A stretch of 64,000 nucleotides of DNA from Tepidamorphaceae bacterium (GTDB lineage: Bacteria; Pseudomonadota; Alphaproteobacteria; Rhizobiales; Tepidamorphaceae), in the NCBI GenBank assembly GCA_028279445.1, contig JANQNT010000017.1:17317-81316 (forward strand), read 5' to 3'. The translations under genes and the position numbers were made by a program. Under the pieces are notes generated by a model. It was given only the letters and a program-made list of their open reading frames with translations, had not been told where the DNA came from and searched no databases. Within the stretch, counting starts at the first letter, position 1. Every line of letters begins with the position of its first letter. Positions 17,686 through 26,198 of the stretch are shown one piece after another.

Positions 17686-19986
17686 ATGGCTTTGATTGCC
17701 GACGTGATCGAGACCGCGAAAATCCAGGGCGCGGACCAGGGCGTCGTCGACTGTCTGGCCGGCGTGCTGGAGAGCGGCAACGATGCCGAGCGCTGCCTGG
17801 CGGTGCAGGCGCTGGGCCGCGCCGGCGGCCAGCAGGCCAGCGATTTGCTGATCACGGCGTTGCGCGATGGCGATCCCGACGTTCGCATCGATGCCGCGCG
17901 GGCCATCGCGCAGGCCCATGTCGGCGAAGCGATCCCCACCCTGCTCGCCAATCTCCGCGAGGACCCCGTTGGAGAAGCCAAGACCGAATACGTCAAGACG
18001 CTGCGCGCGCTGGGCGCTGTGGACGCGACCGATCTCCTGTGCACGCTCGTCGTCGCACGCGGTGACAACGCCGGCATCGACTGGGAAGACGACCTCTCCG
18101 GCTGGGACGACTGGCTCGACGTCCAGCGCGAGGCCGTCATGGCGCTTGGTGACATCGCGCCGCCCGACAAGGGCGCGATGGCCGTCTCGGCCATTGTCGA
18201 GAGCCTTCAGGACATCGACGGGCAGACGCTGTGGGTCGAGGCCACGGGGTCGCTGGCGCGGCTCGGCGCGTCCGGGCTGGCAACGCTGACCGATCTGGCG
18301 AAGGGGGCTTCCCCACTCAACCGCAAGCGCATCGCCACCGCCCTCACCGCGGCCTCGGATCAAGGTCAGGCGCTTGAACTCGCCAAGCAACTGGCCGCCG
18401 ATCCGGATGCGACCGTGCGCATTGCGGCGATCGGCACAGCGGCCACCCTCGGCAATACGGACGTCGCTCGTGCCGCCATGGACGATACCGCGCCGCAGGT
18501 CCGCATCGCCGCCCTGCAAGCGCTTGGCGAGGCCGACATACCGACGCTGAAGAAGGCGCTCGGCGACATCGCCCCGGATGTGCGCATCGCCGCCTGCCAG
18601 GCGGTTGTTACAAGTGGCGCGCAGCATGCCGGGCTGGGGCTGATCGGTCGCCTGGAGCGCGCCCTGCGCAAGGGCTCCGCCAAGCTGCTGGCCGCCCTTG
18701 TGGAGGCTGCCGCCGTCGCCGAGCCGGATCGCGCCGGCCCGGTGCTGGAGGACATCACCAATCACCAGGCCACCGATCCGGTCGTGCGCTGCGCCGCCCT
18801 GCGCGCGCTGACCGGCCTGCGCCGCGCCAAGACGGTCGATCTGCTGGTCGAGGCTGCCGGCGACGCGCGTCAGGATGTGCGTCTGGCGGCCATCACCGGC
18901 CTTGCCGGCCTGTCGGCGGAGACAACGCCGCTGGCGCTGCGGGCAAGGGCCGCGCTTGCCGCCGCGGTCGCCGGCGAACTGGTGAAGCCGCCGGCCGATT
19001 GGGCGCCGGAGGAAGACACCGTGCTGGAACTGCCACCGCGCAAGGGCGCCCAGGCCGCCGGCGAAGATCGCGGCAACGTGCTGCTGGACGACGAGGGCAA
19101 TGTCGTCGAGCGCGACACCCCGGAGGCAGCCACGGCGGCCGATGAAGCAGTTGCCGATGAGCCGGCAGAGGCGGACCCCGGTCCCACCTCCACGCTCGGC
19201 GCGATCCTCGACTTCAAGCCGACCGCGGAAACGGTTGCCGACGACGGCCCGGAGCTCGACGACGCCGACCTTGAGTTTCTCGAAATGGCCGGCCACCGGC
19301 CCGGGCGCCGCAAGGTCAGTCCCGAGGCCAAGGTCGCGGCCCATCTCGATGTGCGCCGCCTCGCCGCGCGCACCGTCGGCTCGCTTGCCTTGCAGGAGCA
19401 CGTCGAACCGCTGGTGCTGGCAACCGACGACCGCGACGAGGAACTGTGTGTGGCAGCCCTCGATGCGCTTGCGCAACTGGGTGACGCGGGGTGCGAACTC
19501 TCCTCCGCCGAGGACGCGCTGCTGCGGCATGCGCAAGCGCGCGCGTCAGGGCCCAAGCGCAAGGCCATCGAAGCGCTGGCACACCTGCCTTCCGACGCGG
19601 CCGGCGGGGCGATCGCAGACGCGCTTCGCAACGGTAGCGACGCGGTGCGGGTCGTTGCCTTGAAGGCCGCAGCGACACGCGGCGACAGTGACGCCGATTT
19701 CACCGAACTGGCGCGCGACGGCGCCCGCGCGGTCCGTCTGGCAGCCGCCGAGGCCCTGGCGGCGAAACACGATCCCGCCGTCGTGCCGGACCTGCTGGAC
19801 GTGGCGCTCGCCGAGGAAGCGGTGCACAAGTTCGCCGTTGTCGACCTGCTCGCTCCCTTCGGCGGCCAGGAAGTGGACACCGCGCTGGTGAGCTGGGTCG
19901 GCGGAGCTGACCGCCGCCGCCGTCTGGTCGCTCTGGAAATGCTGGGACGACGCCTGGCCCAGGCCCCGCAGTACGCGGTGACTTGA
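17686..19986 (+). CDS. Large HEAT-repeat (PBS lyase-like) protein
   Basis: This is a 766-residue soluble protein made of two blocks of HEAT repeats. Repeats of the form D-x-D-V-R-I-A-A-x-x-A-L-G recur from residue 1 to about 430 (for example DGDPDVRIDAARAIAQ and DTAPQVRIAALQALGE). They resume from about 545 to the end, separated by an acidic, Glu/Ala/Pro-rich and probably disordered linker. No catalytic residues, signal peptide or membrane segment are visible. HEAT proteins are scaffolds or chaperones. The position next to idrA suggests a maturation or assembly factor for the molybdenum enzyme, but the terminator between them means separate or read-through transcription. The ATG at 17686 is used; an in-frame TTG at 17668 lies inside the terminator. 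Confidence 0.85.
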   Translation: MALIADVIETAKIQGADQGVVDCLAGVLESGNDAERCLAVQALGRAGGQQASDLLITALRDGDPDVRIDAARAIAQAHVGEAIPTLLANLREDPVGEAKTEYVKTLRALGAVDATDLLCTLVVARGDNAGIDWEDDLSGWDDWLDVQREAVMALGDIAPPDKGAMAVSAIVESLQDIDGQTLWVEATGSLARLGASGLATLTDLAKGASPLNRKRIATALTAASDQGQALELAKQLAADPDATVRIAAIGTAATLGNTDVARAAMDDTAPQVRIAALQALGEADIPTLKKALGDIAPDVRIAACQAVVTSGAQHAGLGLIGRLERALRKGSAKLLAALVEAAAVAEPDRAGPVLEDITNHQATDPVVRCAALRALTGLRRAKTVDLLVEAAGDARQDVRLAAITGLAGLSAETTPLALRARAALAAAVAGELVKPPADWAPEEDTVLELPPRKGAQAAGEDRGNVLLDDEGNVVERDTPEAATAADEAVADEPAEADPGPTSTLGAILDFKPTAETVADDGPELDDADLEFLEMAGHRPGRRKVSPEAKVAAHLDVRRLAARTVGSLALQEHVEPLVLATDDRDEELCVAALDALAQLGDAGCELSSAEDALLRHAQARASGPKRKAIEALAHLPSDAAGGAIADALRNGSDAVRVVALKAAATRGDSDADFTELARDGARAVRLAAAEALAAKHDPAVVPDLLDVALAEEAVHKFAVVDLLAPFGGQEVDTALVSWVGGADRRRRLVALEMLGRRLAQAPQYAVT

Positions 19987-20016
19987 CCTTCGCGCCGCAT
20001 GCGGTGAAACGGACGG

Positions 20017-21297
20017 ATGTCCGAATCCAATCCGTCTGCTGATCCCGCCGACAGCACCCAGGATACCGAGCCACCCGGCACATCCGTGAAGGCAATCGTC
20101 TTCATCATGATCACCGTCGGCCTCGACGTGATCGGGCTTGGCATCATCATCCCCGTCGTCCCGGAGCTGATCCGCGAGGTCTCCGGCGGCACCATGGCCG
20201 ATGCGGCGATCATCGGCGGCTGGCTGATGTTCGCCTATGCCTTCATGCAGTTCCTGTGCGCGCCGGTCATCGGCAACCTGTCGGATGCCCATGGCCGCCG
20301 CCCGGTGCTGCTCATCGGTCTGTTCTGGCTCGGCATCGACTACCTCATCATGGCGCTGGCGCCGACGCTTGCGTGGCTGTTCCTCGGCCGCATCCTGTCC
20401 GGCATGGCGGCCGCCACCTTCGTGACCGCCTTCGCCTATGTGGCCGACGTGTCGCCGGCATCGAAGCGCTCGGCCAATTTCGGCCTGGTGGGCATGGCGT
20501 TTGGCATCGGTTTCGTGATCGGCCCCGCCATTGGCGGTGTTCTGGGCGCCATCGACACGAGACTCCCCTTCTTCGCGGCGAGCGCCTTGTGTTTCGCCAA
20601 CCTCGCCTTCGGCTACTTCGTGCTGCCGGAGAGCCTGAGGCAAGCACAACGCCGCCGCTTCGACTGGAAGCGCGCCAACCCGCTCGGCGCAATCATCCGT
20701 TTCTGGCCCGTCAAGCCGGTGCTGATGCTGATCGTCGCCTTCGCCCTGCTGGAATTCGCCTTCCACGTCTATCCGGCCGTATGGGCCTATTTCACGCCGG
20801 CAGTCTATGGCTGGTCGACGGCGCAGGTTGGTCTGTCGCTCGCCTTCTTCGGCATCCTGATGGCCTTCGGAGAAGGGTACGTCCTGCGCGTCGCACTGAA
20901 GCGTTTCGGCGAGCACAAGGTGGTCATCGGCTCGACCTTGCTGGCGATCCCCACATTCGGGTTGTTCGCGATCGTCACCAGTGGCAACTGGGCCTATGCG
21001 GTGATGATGCTGACCGCCTTCACCGCCTTCGGCTCCAAGGCCATGCAGGGGCTGGCCTCGAACGCGGTCGGCGCCGACGAGCAAGGCGAGGTGCAAGGCG
21101 CCATCATGAGCGCCAAGGCGATGGTGTTCTTCATCGCGCCACCTGTCATGACGGGGCTGTTCGCCGGCTTCTCGGGCGGGCACGCCTCATTGCCGGACTT
21201 TCCCGGCGCACCGTTCCTGCTGGCGGCGATCATCGCGGCACTGGTCTTCGTGCCGTACACCGCCGCCCGGCGGTTGGGGATTCGCGATCCGGTGTAG
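20017..21297 (+). CDS. MFS transporter, TetA-like (DHA1) exporter
   Basis: This 426-residue protein has twelve predicted transmembrane helices after a hydrophilic N-terminus of about 28 residues. Family signatures are GLDVIGLGIIIPVVPELI in helix 1, the loop 2-3 motif GNLSDAHGRRPVLL (GxLxDrxGRkxxl) and GPAIGGVLG in helix 5. This is the TCR/Tet-type drug-proton antiporter group, normally exporting small organic compounds. The gene follows the HEAT-repeat gene by 30 bases on the same strand, so it may be co-transcribed. Whether it has any part in iodine or other oxyanion metabolism is not evident from sequence. Confidence 0.88.
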   Translation: MSESNPSADPADSTQDTEPPGTSVKAIVFIMITVGLDVIGLGIIIPVVPELIREVSGGTMADAAIIGGWLMFAYAFMQFLCAPVIGNLSDAHGRRPVLLIGLFWLGIDYLIMALAPTLAWLFLGRILSGMAAATFVTAFAYVADVSPASKRSANFGLVGMAFGIGFVIGPAIGGVLGAIDTRLPFFAASALCFANLAFGYFVLPESLRQAQRRRFDWKRANPLGAIIRFWPVKPVLMLIVAFALLEFAFHVYPAVWAYFTPAVYGWSTAQVGLSLAFFGILMAFGEGYVLRVALKRFGEHKVVIGSTLLAIPTFGLFAIVTSGNWAYAVMMLTAFTAFGSKAMQGLASNAVGADEQGEVQGAIMSAKAMVFFIAPPVMTGLFAGFSGGHASLPDFPGAPFLLAAIIAALVFVPYTAARRLGIRDPV

Positions 21298-21340
21298 GCT
21301 GAGGTGCGCAGCGCACGGGCGTCAGCGGAATGATCCGACA

Positions 21341-21418
21341 AAGCCGGCAAGCGCGACCGCGCGCCGCCCGATAGGGCGCCCTCGCGGAGCCGCGAGCGAA
21401 GTGAGCTGGCGTGAACGA
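21341..21418. repeat. Dispersed GC-rich repeat, copy 1
   Basis: About 45 bases starting AAGCCGGCAAGCGCGAC and containing GCGCGCCGCCCG recur nearly identically at 46039-46085 in the repeat mosaic downstream of the aldehyde dehydrogenase. Both copies end near a GAACTGGCGTGA or GAGCTGGCGTGA motif. It lies between the MFS gene and tRNA-Ser. Confidence 0.7.
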
Positions 21419-21423
21419 AATGG

Positions 21424-21515
21424 TGGCGGTGACGGAGGGATTCGAACCCTCGATACGAGTTTCCCCGTATGACGATTTAGCAAACCGTTGCCTTCAGCCA
21501 CTCGGCCACGTCACC
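21424..21515 (-). tRNA. tRNA-Ser (anticodon GCT)
   Basis: The reverse strand folds as a class II tRNA. The acceptor is GGTGACG pairing with CGTCACC, the D-arm includes GCCGAGTGGC, the anticodon loop TTGCTAA gives GCT, there is a long variable arm (ATACGGGG...), and the T-loop is GGGTTCGAATCCC, with discriminator G and an encoded CCA. Its length of about 92 nt fits tRNA-Ser. The 3' end points towards the MFS and idr-like genes. Confidence 0.95.
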
Positions 21516-21731
21516 GTTACGCCAACGACCCGATGGCGTGTCGCGACGGGTCTTGGAGCGCCGCGGACAATGCCGAGTTTCATGGGCCAAATCAAGCACG
21601 CGCGGCCGCACGCATGGCATCTGCGCGCCGGGCGCCAGACAGCGTCAGGCCGGCCGGGCAGCGGTTGGCCCGCCTGTTGTCCCGCCCTGCCCGTTTTGGC
21701 GTCTGTTCGATATGGGAGGGGGTGCCCCGCC

Positions 21732-21998
21732 TCAGTGCAGCCGCAGCCACTCGCGCGCGGCACGCTGCGCCGCCGCCACATCCGCCGCCGACATCTCGTC
21801 GGACAGCTCCCGCCGATAGGCGATGGCCTGCTTCTGGCCCCGCGCGGCGGCGATGTTGAACCACTTGTGCGCGGTGACGTAGTCGGGCTCCGCGTCGCGC
21901 CCGTTGGCGTACATCAGCCCGAGGCGGAAGAACATCTCCGCATCGCCCTGGCCGGCGTGGATCGCGGCGTCTTCGCTGATATGTTCAAGTCGTGCCAT
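21732..21998 (-). CDS. Sel1-repeat protein, small
   Basis: This 88-residue protein contains about one and a half Sel1-like repeats (AEMFFRLGLMYANGRD, then YVTAHKWFNIAAARGQKQA), the Ala/Gly pattern of tetratricopeptide-like alpha-alpha hairpins. There is no signal peptide. Sel1 proteins act in protein-protein interactions; a specific role is not inferable. It ends in a basic helix and stands alone between the tRNA and a 340-bp intergenic region. Confidence 0.8.
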   Translation of the reverse strand: MARLEHISEDAAIHAGQGDAEMFFRLGLMYANGRDAEPDYVTAHKWFNIAAARGQKQAIAYRRELSDEMSAADVAAAQRAAREWLRLH

Positions 21999-22234
21999 GG
22001 TCGGTATCTCCCCGTTTGACCAATCCGTTCCCTGTTACTCTCCGAGCGGCAACTCGCTGAGCGAGAGCCCGCCGAGCAGGCGCGTCACCTTGCGCGTCTG
22101 CGTTGTGGGAAAGCATGGGCGGCACGCTTGAATCCGCCGTTAAACGGCAGACTTAACGAAAGACCTCCAAGTCTTGAACAGACTCTGAACGGCTCCGGCG
22201 CCGAATACGCAAGCCTCTGACAGAAAACGCGGAA

Positions 22235-22280
22235 TCCAACAGGTTGAATCGAACCCTAAGATTCCGATTCACCTGTTGGA
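22235..22280. repeat. Inverted repeat in a 340-bp gene-free stretch
   Basis: Between the Sel1 gene and the GST gene (21999-22337) no coding frame is convincing. Inside it TCCAACAGGTTGAATCG (22235-22251) faces CGATTCACCTGTTGGA (22265-22280), giving a 16-bp stem with a one-base bulge and a 13-nt loop. It looks like a genomic palindromic repeat. Confidence 0.7.
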
Positions 22281-22337
22281 AAGCCTGTTTGCCTCAAATG
22301 CGCGGAGTTATTGGAAGACTGCGTGCGGAAATACGGA

Positions 22338-23033
22338 TCAACGCGCCCGCTGACCGAACAACACACTCTTGGCCTGGTCATCGTCGGAGATGTCGGTGCG
22401 CTTGTCCTGCGCCACGGCCAGTCCGCGCTGCACGGCGGGCCGCGCCAGCATGGTGTCCAGCCAGCGCATCACATGCGGAAAATCCTCCGCCTTCATGAGC
22501 TGCCGCTCCCAGCCCTTGGCCCAGCCGACCATCGCCATATCCGCGATGGAGTAGTCACCGGCCACGAACTCCCGATCGGCGAGCTGCTTGTTGAGAACGC
22601 CGTAAAGGCGGTGCGTCTCATCGGTGTAGCGCTTCTTGGCATAGGGCACGTCTTCAGGCGCGTACTGGTTGAAATGGTGGTTCTGGCCGAGCATCGGGCC
22701 GAAACCGCCCATCTGCCACATCAGCCACTGATCCACCTCGACGCGCTGGCGCTCGTCGTCTGGATAGAACTGGCTCGTCTTGCGGCCGAGGTATTGCAGG
22801 ATCGCGCCGGATTCGAAGATCGAGATCGGTGTGCCGCCCGGACCGTCCGGATCGACGATCGCCGGCATCCGGTTGTTGGGCGAGATCGCCAGGAACTCCG
22901 GCTTGAACTGGTCGCCGGCGCCGATGTCGACGAAGGTGACGTTATAGGGCAACGCCGCCTCTTCCAGGAAAATGGTGACCTTCCAGCCGTTGGGTGTCGG
23001 CCAGTAGTGCAGTTCGATGGGCTGTTGCGCCAT
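22338..23033 (-). CDS. Glutathione S-transferase, GSH-disulfide oxidoreductase (YfcG/YghU-like)
   Basis: This is a 231-residue two-domain GST. The N-terminal thioredoxin fold has HYWPTPNGWKVTIFLEE, NNRMPAIVDPDGPGG (cis-Pro) and IFESGAILQYLG (the Ser that binds the glutathione gamma-glutamyl group). The C-terminal helical domain has YSIADMAMVGWAKGW. The TPNGWK motif is typical of the Ure2p/YfcG/YghU (Nu) class, which reduces disulfides or peroxides with glutathione. The ATG at 23033 (MAQQPIELHYWPTPNG) is preferred over an upstream frame extension. It is probably monocistronic. Confidence 0.9.
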   Translation of the reverse strand: MAQQPIELHYWPTPNGWKVTIFLEEAALPYNVTFVDIGAGDQFKPEFLAISPNNRMPAIVDPDGPGGTPISIFESGAILQYLGRKTSQFYPDDERQRVEVDQWLMWQMGGFGPMLGQNHHFNQYAPEDVPYAKKRYTDETHRLYGVLNKQLADREFVAGDYSIADMAMVGWAKGWERQLMKAEDFPHVMRWLDTMLARPAVQRGLAVAQDKRTDISDDDQAKSVLFGQRAR

Positions 23034-23179
23034 GGATCGGGCCTCGTTTTGTGAAGCGATAAACACGCGGGTGGGGTGCCGCACAGATAGTGCATCGTTT
23101 CGCGCATGCAAAACACCGCTCACGCCATCGTGACGCGTTGGGGACGCATGCGGGGCGCATGGCGGCCATTCGCCGGCAG

Positions 23180-24664
23180 CTACTCCGCGATGCCGATCTT
23201 GTCGCGCAGGAGCTGGTTGACGGCCTGCGGGTTGGCCTTGCCCTGGCTCGCCTTCATCACCTGGCCGACGAACCAGCCGACGAGGCCGGGCTTTTCCTTC
23301 GCCTGCTGTGCCTTGTCGGGATTGGCGGCGATGACCTCATCCACCAGCGCCTCGATGGCGCCGGTGTCAGTGACCTGTTTGAGGCCGCGCGCCTCGACGA
23401 TCCCGGCCGGGTCACCACCCTCCTCCCAGACGATCTCGAACACGTCCTTGGCGATCTTGCCGGAGATGGTGCCGTCGGCGATGAGGTCGATCACGCCACC
23501 GAGTTGATCGGCCGAGACGGGATTGTCGGCAAGCTCGACGCCATCCTTGTTGAGCCGTCCGAGCAGATCGTTGATGACCCAGTTGGCGGCGAGCTTGGCG
23601 TCGCGCCCTTCGGCGACAGCCTCGAAGAAGTCCGATGTCGCCCGTTCACCAACAAGCACGCCGGCGTCATAGGCAGTCAGCCCGAACGCCTCCATGAAGC
23701 GGTGCTTCTTGTCGTCGGGCAGTTCCGGCAGCGTCGCACGGATGTCCGCCACGAAGGCGTCGTCGAATTCCAGCGGCAGTAGGTCGGGGTCCGGGAAGTA
23801 GCGATAGTCGTGCGCCTCCTCCTTGGAGCGCATGGAGCGCGTCTTGCCGGATTTCGGGTCGAACAGGCGGGTTTCCTGATCGACCGTGCCGCCGTCCTCG
23901 ATCAAGTCCACCTGGCGGCGCGCCTCATGCTCGATCGCCTGGCCGATGAAGCGGATCGAGTTGACGTTCTTGATCTCGCAGCGGGTGCCGAACTTACCGC
24001 CCGGCTTGCGCACCGAGACATTGACGTCGGCGCGCAGGCTGCCCTCCTCCATGTTGCCATCGCAGGTACCGAGATAGCGCAGGATGGTGCGCAGCTTCGT
24101 CACGTAGGCGCGGGCTTCCTCTGACGAGCGCAGGTCCGGCTTGGAGACGATCTCCATCAGCGCCACGCCGGAGCGGTTGAGATCAACGAAGCTCATGGTC
24201 GGGTGCTGGTCGTGCAGGCTCTTGCCCGCATCCTGCTCCAGATGGATGCGTTCCACGCCGATGGCGACCTCCTCGCCGTCCACATCGATCAGGATGGTCC
24301 CCTCTCCGACCACCGGCTGCTTGAACTGGGATATCTGATAGCCCTGCGGCAGATCGGGATAGAAGTAGTTCTTGCGGTCGAAGACGGACGTGTTGTTGAT
24401 CTCGGCCTTCAGCCCCAGCCCCGTGCGCACCGCCTGCTCGACGCAGAACATGTTGATCACCGGCAGCATGCCGGGCATCGCCGCATCCACCAGACTGACA
24501 TGGTCATTCGGCTCGCCGCCGAATTCGGTGGACGCGCCGGAAAACAGCTTCGACTTCGAGCTGACCTGGGCATGGACTTCCATGCCGACGATGATCTCCC
24601 AGTCGCCGGTGGCGCCCTTGATGAAGCGTGCCGGATCGGCCTCACGCGTATCGACGATGGTCAT
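23180..24664 (-). CDS. gatB: Asp-tRNA(Asn)/Glu-tRNA(Gln) amidotransferase subunit B
   Basis: This 494-residue GatB supplies the kinase and tRNA-binding subunit of the GatCAB complex, which converts mischarged Glu-tRNA(Gln) and Asp-tRNA(Asn). The N-terminus [20 protein letters not shown] and the GMLPVIN and [10 protein letters not shown] motifs form the phosphorylation cradle. The C-terminal YqeY-like tail domain ([34 protein letters not shown]) binds tRNA. gatA and gatC are nearby on the same strand, with a small membrane protein gene and a PLP enzyme gene between. Confidence 0.96.
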   Translation of the reverse strand: MTIVDTREADPARFIKGATGDWEIIVGMEVHAQVSSKSKLFSGASTEFGGEPNDHVSLVDAAMPGMLPVINMFCVEQAVRTGLGLKAEINNTSVFDRKNYFYPDLPQGYQISQFKQPVVGEGTILIDVDGEEVAIGVERIHLEQDAGKSLHDQHPTMSFVDLNRSGVALMEIVSKPDLRSSEEARAYVTKLRTILRYLGTCDGNMEEGSLRADVNVSVRKPGGKFGTRCEIKNVNSIRFIGQAIEHEARRQVDLIEDGGTVDQETRLFDPKSGKTRSMRSKEEAHDYRYFPDPDLLPLEFDDAFVADIRATLPELPDDKKHRFMEAFGLTAYDAGVLVGERATSDFFEAVAEGRDAKLAANWVINDLLGRLNKDGVELADNPVSADQLGGVIDLIADGTISGKIAKDVFEIVWEEGGDPAGIVEARGLKQVTDTGAIEALVDEVIAANPDKAQQAKEKPGLVGWFVGQVMKASQGKANPQAVNQLLRDKIGIAE

Positions 24665-24688
24665 CGGCTCCGCTGAACCTCTTTCAGA

Positions 24689-24934
24689 TCATTCATTTGT
24701 TGCCGAACGCCGCAACTCGCGGCGCAGGAAGAACGCCAGCGCGAAGGACGTGAGCGCCAGCACCACCAGGATCGCCAGCCCGGCTTGCGGGTTCTGACCC
24801 GCCGAAAGACCGCCCTGCGCGCCGGCATTGTTCATGGCGTACCAGATCGTACCGGCCAGCGCGCTCGTGATAATGCCGATGGCGACCGCGACCCACATCA
24901 CCGCGCTCATGATGAACCGGCCCAATGCGCCCAT
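24689..24934 (-). CDS. Small membrane protein of unknown function
   Basis: This is an 81-residue protein with two hydrophobic segments (about residues 7-33 and 51-69) separated by a Gly/Ala/Asn/Gln-rich loop, ending in a basic, arginine-rich tail. It lies 24 bases upstream of gatB on the same strand. No family is recognised. It is likely a small inner-membrane protein with the C-terminus in the cytoplasm. Confidence 0.6.
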   Translation of the reverse strand: MGALGRFIMSAVMWVAVAIGIITSALAGTIWYAMNNAGAQGGLSAGQNPQAGLAILVVLALTSFALAFFLRRELRRSATNE

Positions 24935-24979
24935 GCGACCGCCGCCCGCCTTTCAATGTCGCCAAACGCGCCGACACTA

Positions 24980-26188
24980 TCACACCCGCGCCAGCGCCTG
25001 ATCGAGGTCGGCGATCAGGTCGTCGGCATCCTCAAGCCCGATCGACATCCGGAACACCCCGTCGCCCGCAACCGCGCGATAAGCCGCAAGCGCATCGCCC
25101 TCAAGCCGGAACGAGGTCTCCATGATGCCGTCCGTGCCGATCCAGCAGATCAGGCTGCGGTGATGGCCCAGCGATACGGCGTAATGGATGATGCCCAGAT
25201 GCTCGGCCATGATCGCCGCGAGCTTTTCCCCGTCACCCGCCTGGAACGACAGCATGGCGGAGGTGTTGGCCATCTGCCGCTTGGCCAGATCGCGCTGGGG
25301 ATGGCTGTCGAGGCCGGGATAGAGCACCTGGCCGACCTTCGGGTGGCCTTCGAGATACCGGGCCACGGCAAGCGCGGTCTTCTGATGCTGCGCCATGCGG
25401 ATCGGCAGGGTCGCGGCGCCGCGCTGGATCAGCCATGCGTTGAACGGCGACAGCACGCCGCCATAGTGGATCGCGGCCTCGGTGTTGATATGCGCCATCG
25501 CCTCGCGCGTGCCCGACAGCGAACCGCCGAGCGCATCGCCATGCCCGCCGATATACTTGGTCAGCGAGTGCATCACGTAGTCAACGCCAAGCGCATGGGG
25601 TTTCGTGGCGATTGGCGTCGCGAAGGTCGAGTCGACCGCCATCTTCGCCCCTCCCGCATGGGCGATCCCGGCAACCGCCTGCAGGTCGGTAAGGCGCAGG
25701 ATCGGGTTGGCCGGCGTCTCCACATAGACAAGCCTGGTGTTCGGCCGCATGGCGGCGGCCACCGCATCGGTGTCGGAGGAATCCACCAGGCTGATCTCGA
25801 TGCCGAAACGCGGCAGCGAGTCGCGCACCAGTTCCGCGACCCCCGCGTAGCAGACGTTGGAGACCACCGCGTGATCGCCAGCCGACAGCAGCGAGAAGAA
25901 CACCGCCGAAGACGCCGCCATGCCGGAGGCAAAACAGACAGTTGCCTCCGTCTCTTCAAGGGCGGAGACCTTCCGTTCGAGCTGCCGAACCGTCGGGTTG
26001 CCCCAGCGCGCGTAGACGAAGGGCGATGTCTCGTCGAGCTCGTGCGCCGAGAAACCCGCCGACTCGTCGGTGACGAAGGTCGAGGACATGGAAATACTGG
26101 GCGCCGAGGCCCCGGTCGCCGGGTCCGGCCCCTCGCCGGCATGCACCGCCTTGGTGCAGATACCGGAATACTGGTTGGATTTCGCCAT
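24980..26188 (-). CDS. Cystathionine gamma-synthase family PLP enzyme
   Basis: This is a 402-residue trans-sulfuration (Cys/Met metabolism) enzyme. The PLP region shows CFASGMAASSAVFFSLLSAGDH, the substrate-binding YVETPANPILRLTD, VDSTFATP and the PLP-binding Lys in HSLTKYIGGHGDALGG. Family members catalyse cystathionine synthesis or cleavage, or methionine gamma-lyase reactions, and eye inspection does not separate them. The ATG at 26188 (MAKSNQYSG) is used because a longer frame would run into gatA. It starts 10 bases after the gatA stop, so it is probably co-transcribed. Confidence 0.88.
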   Translation of the reverse strand: MAKSNQYSGICTKAVHAGEGPDPATGASAPSISMSSTFVTDESAGFSAHELDETSPFVYARWGNPTVRQLERKVSALEETEATVCFASGMAASSAVFFSLLSAGDHAVVSNVCYAGVAELVRDSLPRFGIEISLVDSSDTDAVAAAMRPNTRLVYVETPANPILRLTDLQAVAGIAHAGGAKMAVDSTFATPIATKPHALGVDYVMHSLTKYIGGHGDALGGSLSGTREAMAHINTEAAIHYGGVLSPFNAWLIQRGAATLPIRMAQHQKTALAVARYLEGHPKVGQVLYPGLDSHPQRDLAKRQMANTSAMLSFQAGDGEKLAAIMAEHLGIIHYAVSLGHHRSLICWIGTDGIMETSFRLEGDALAAYRAVAGDGVFRMSIGLEDADDLIADLDQALARV

Positions 26189-26198
26189 CGCCCCTGCC

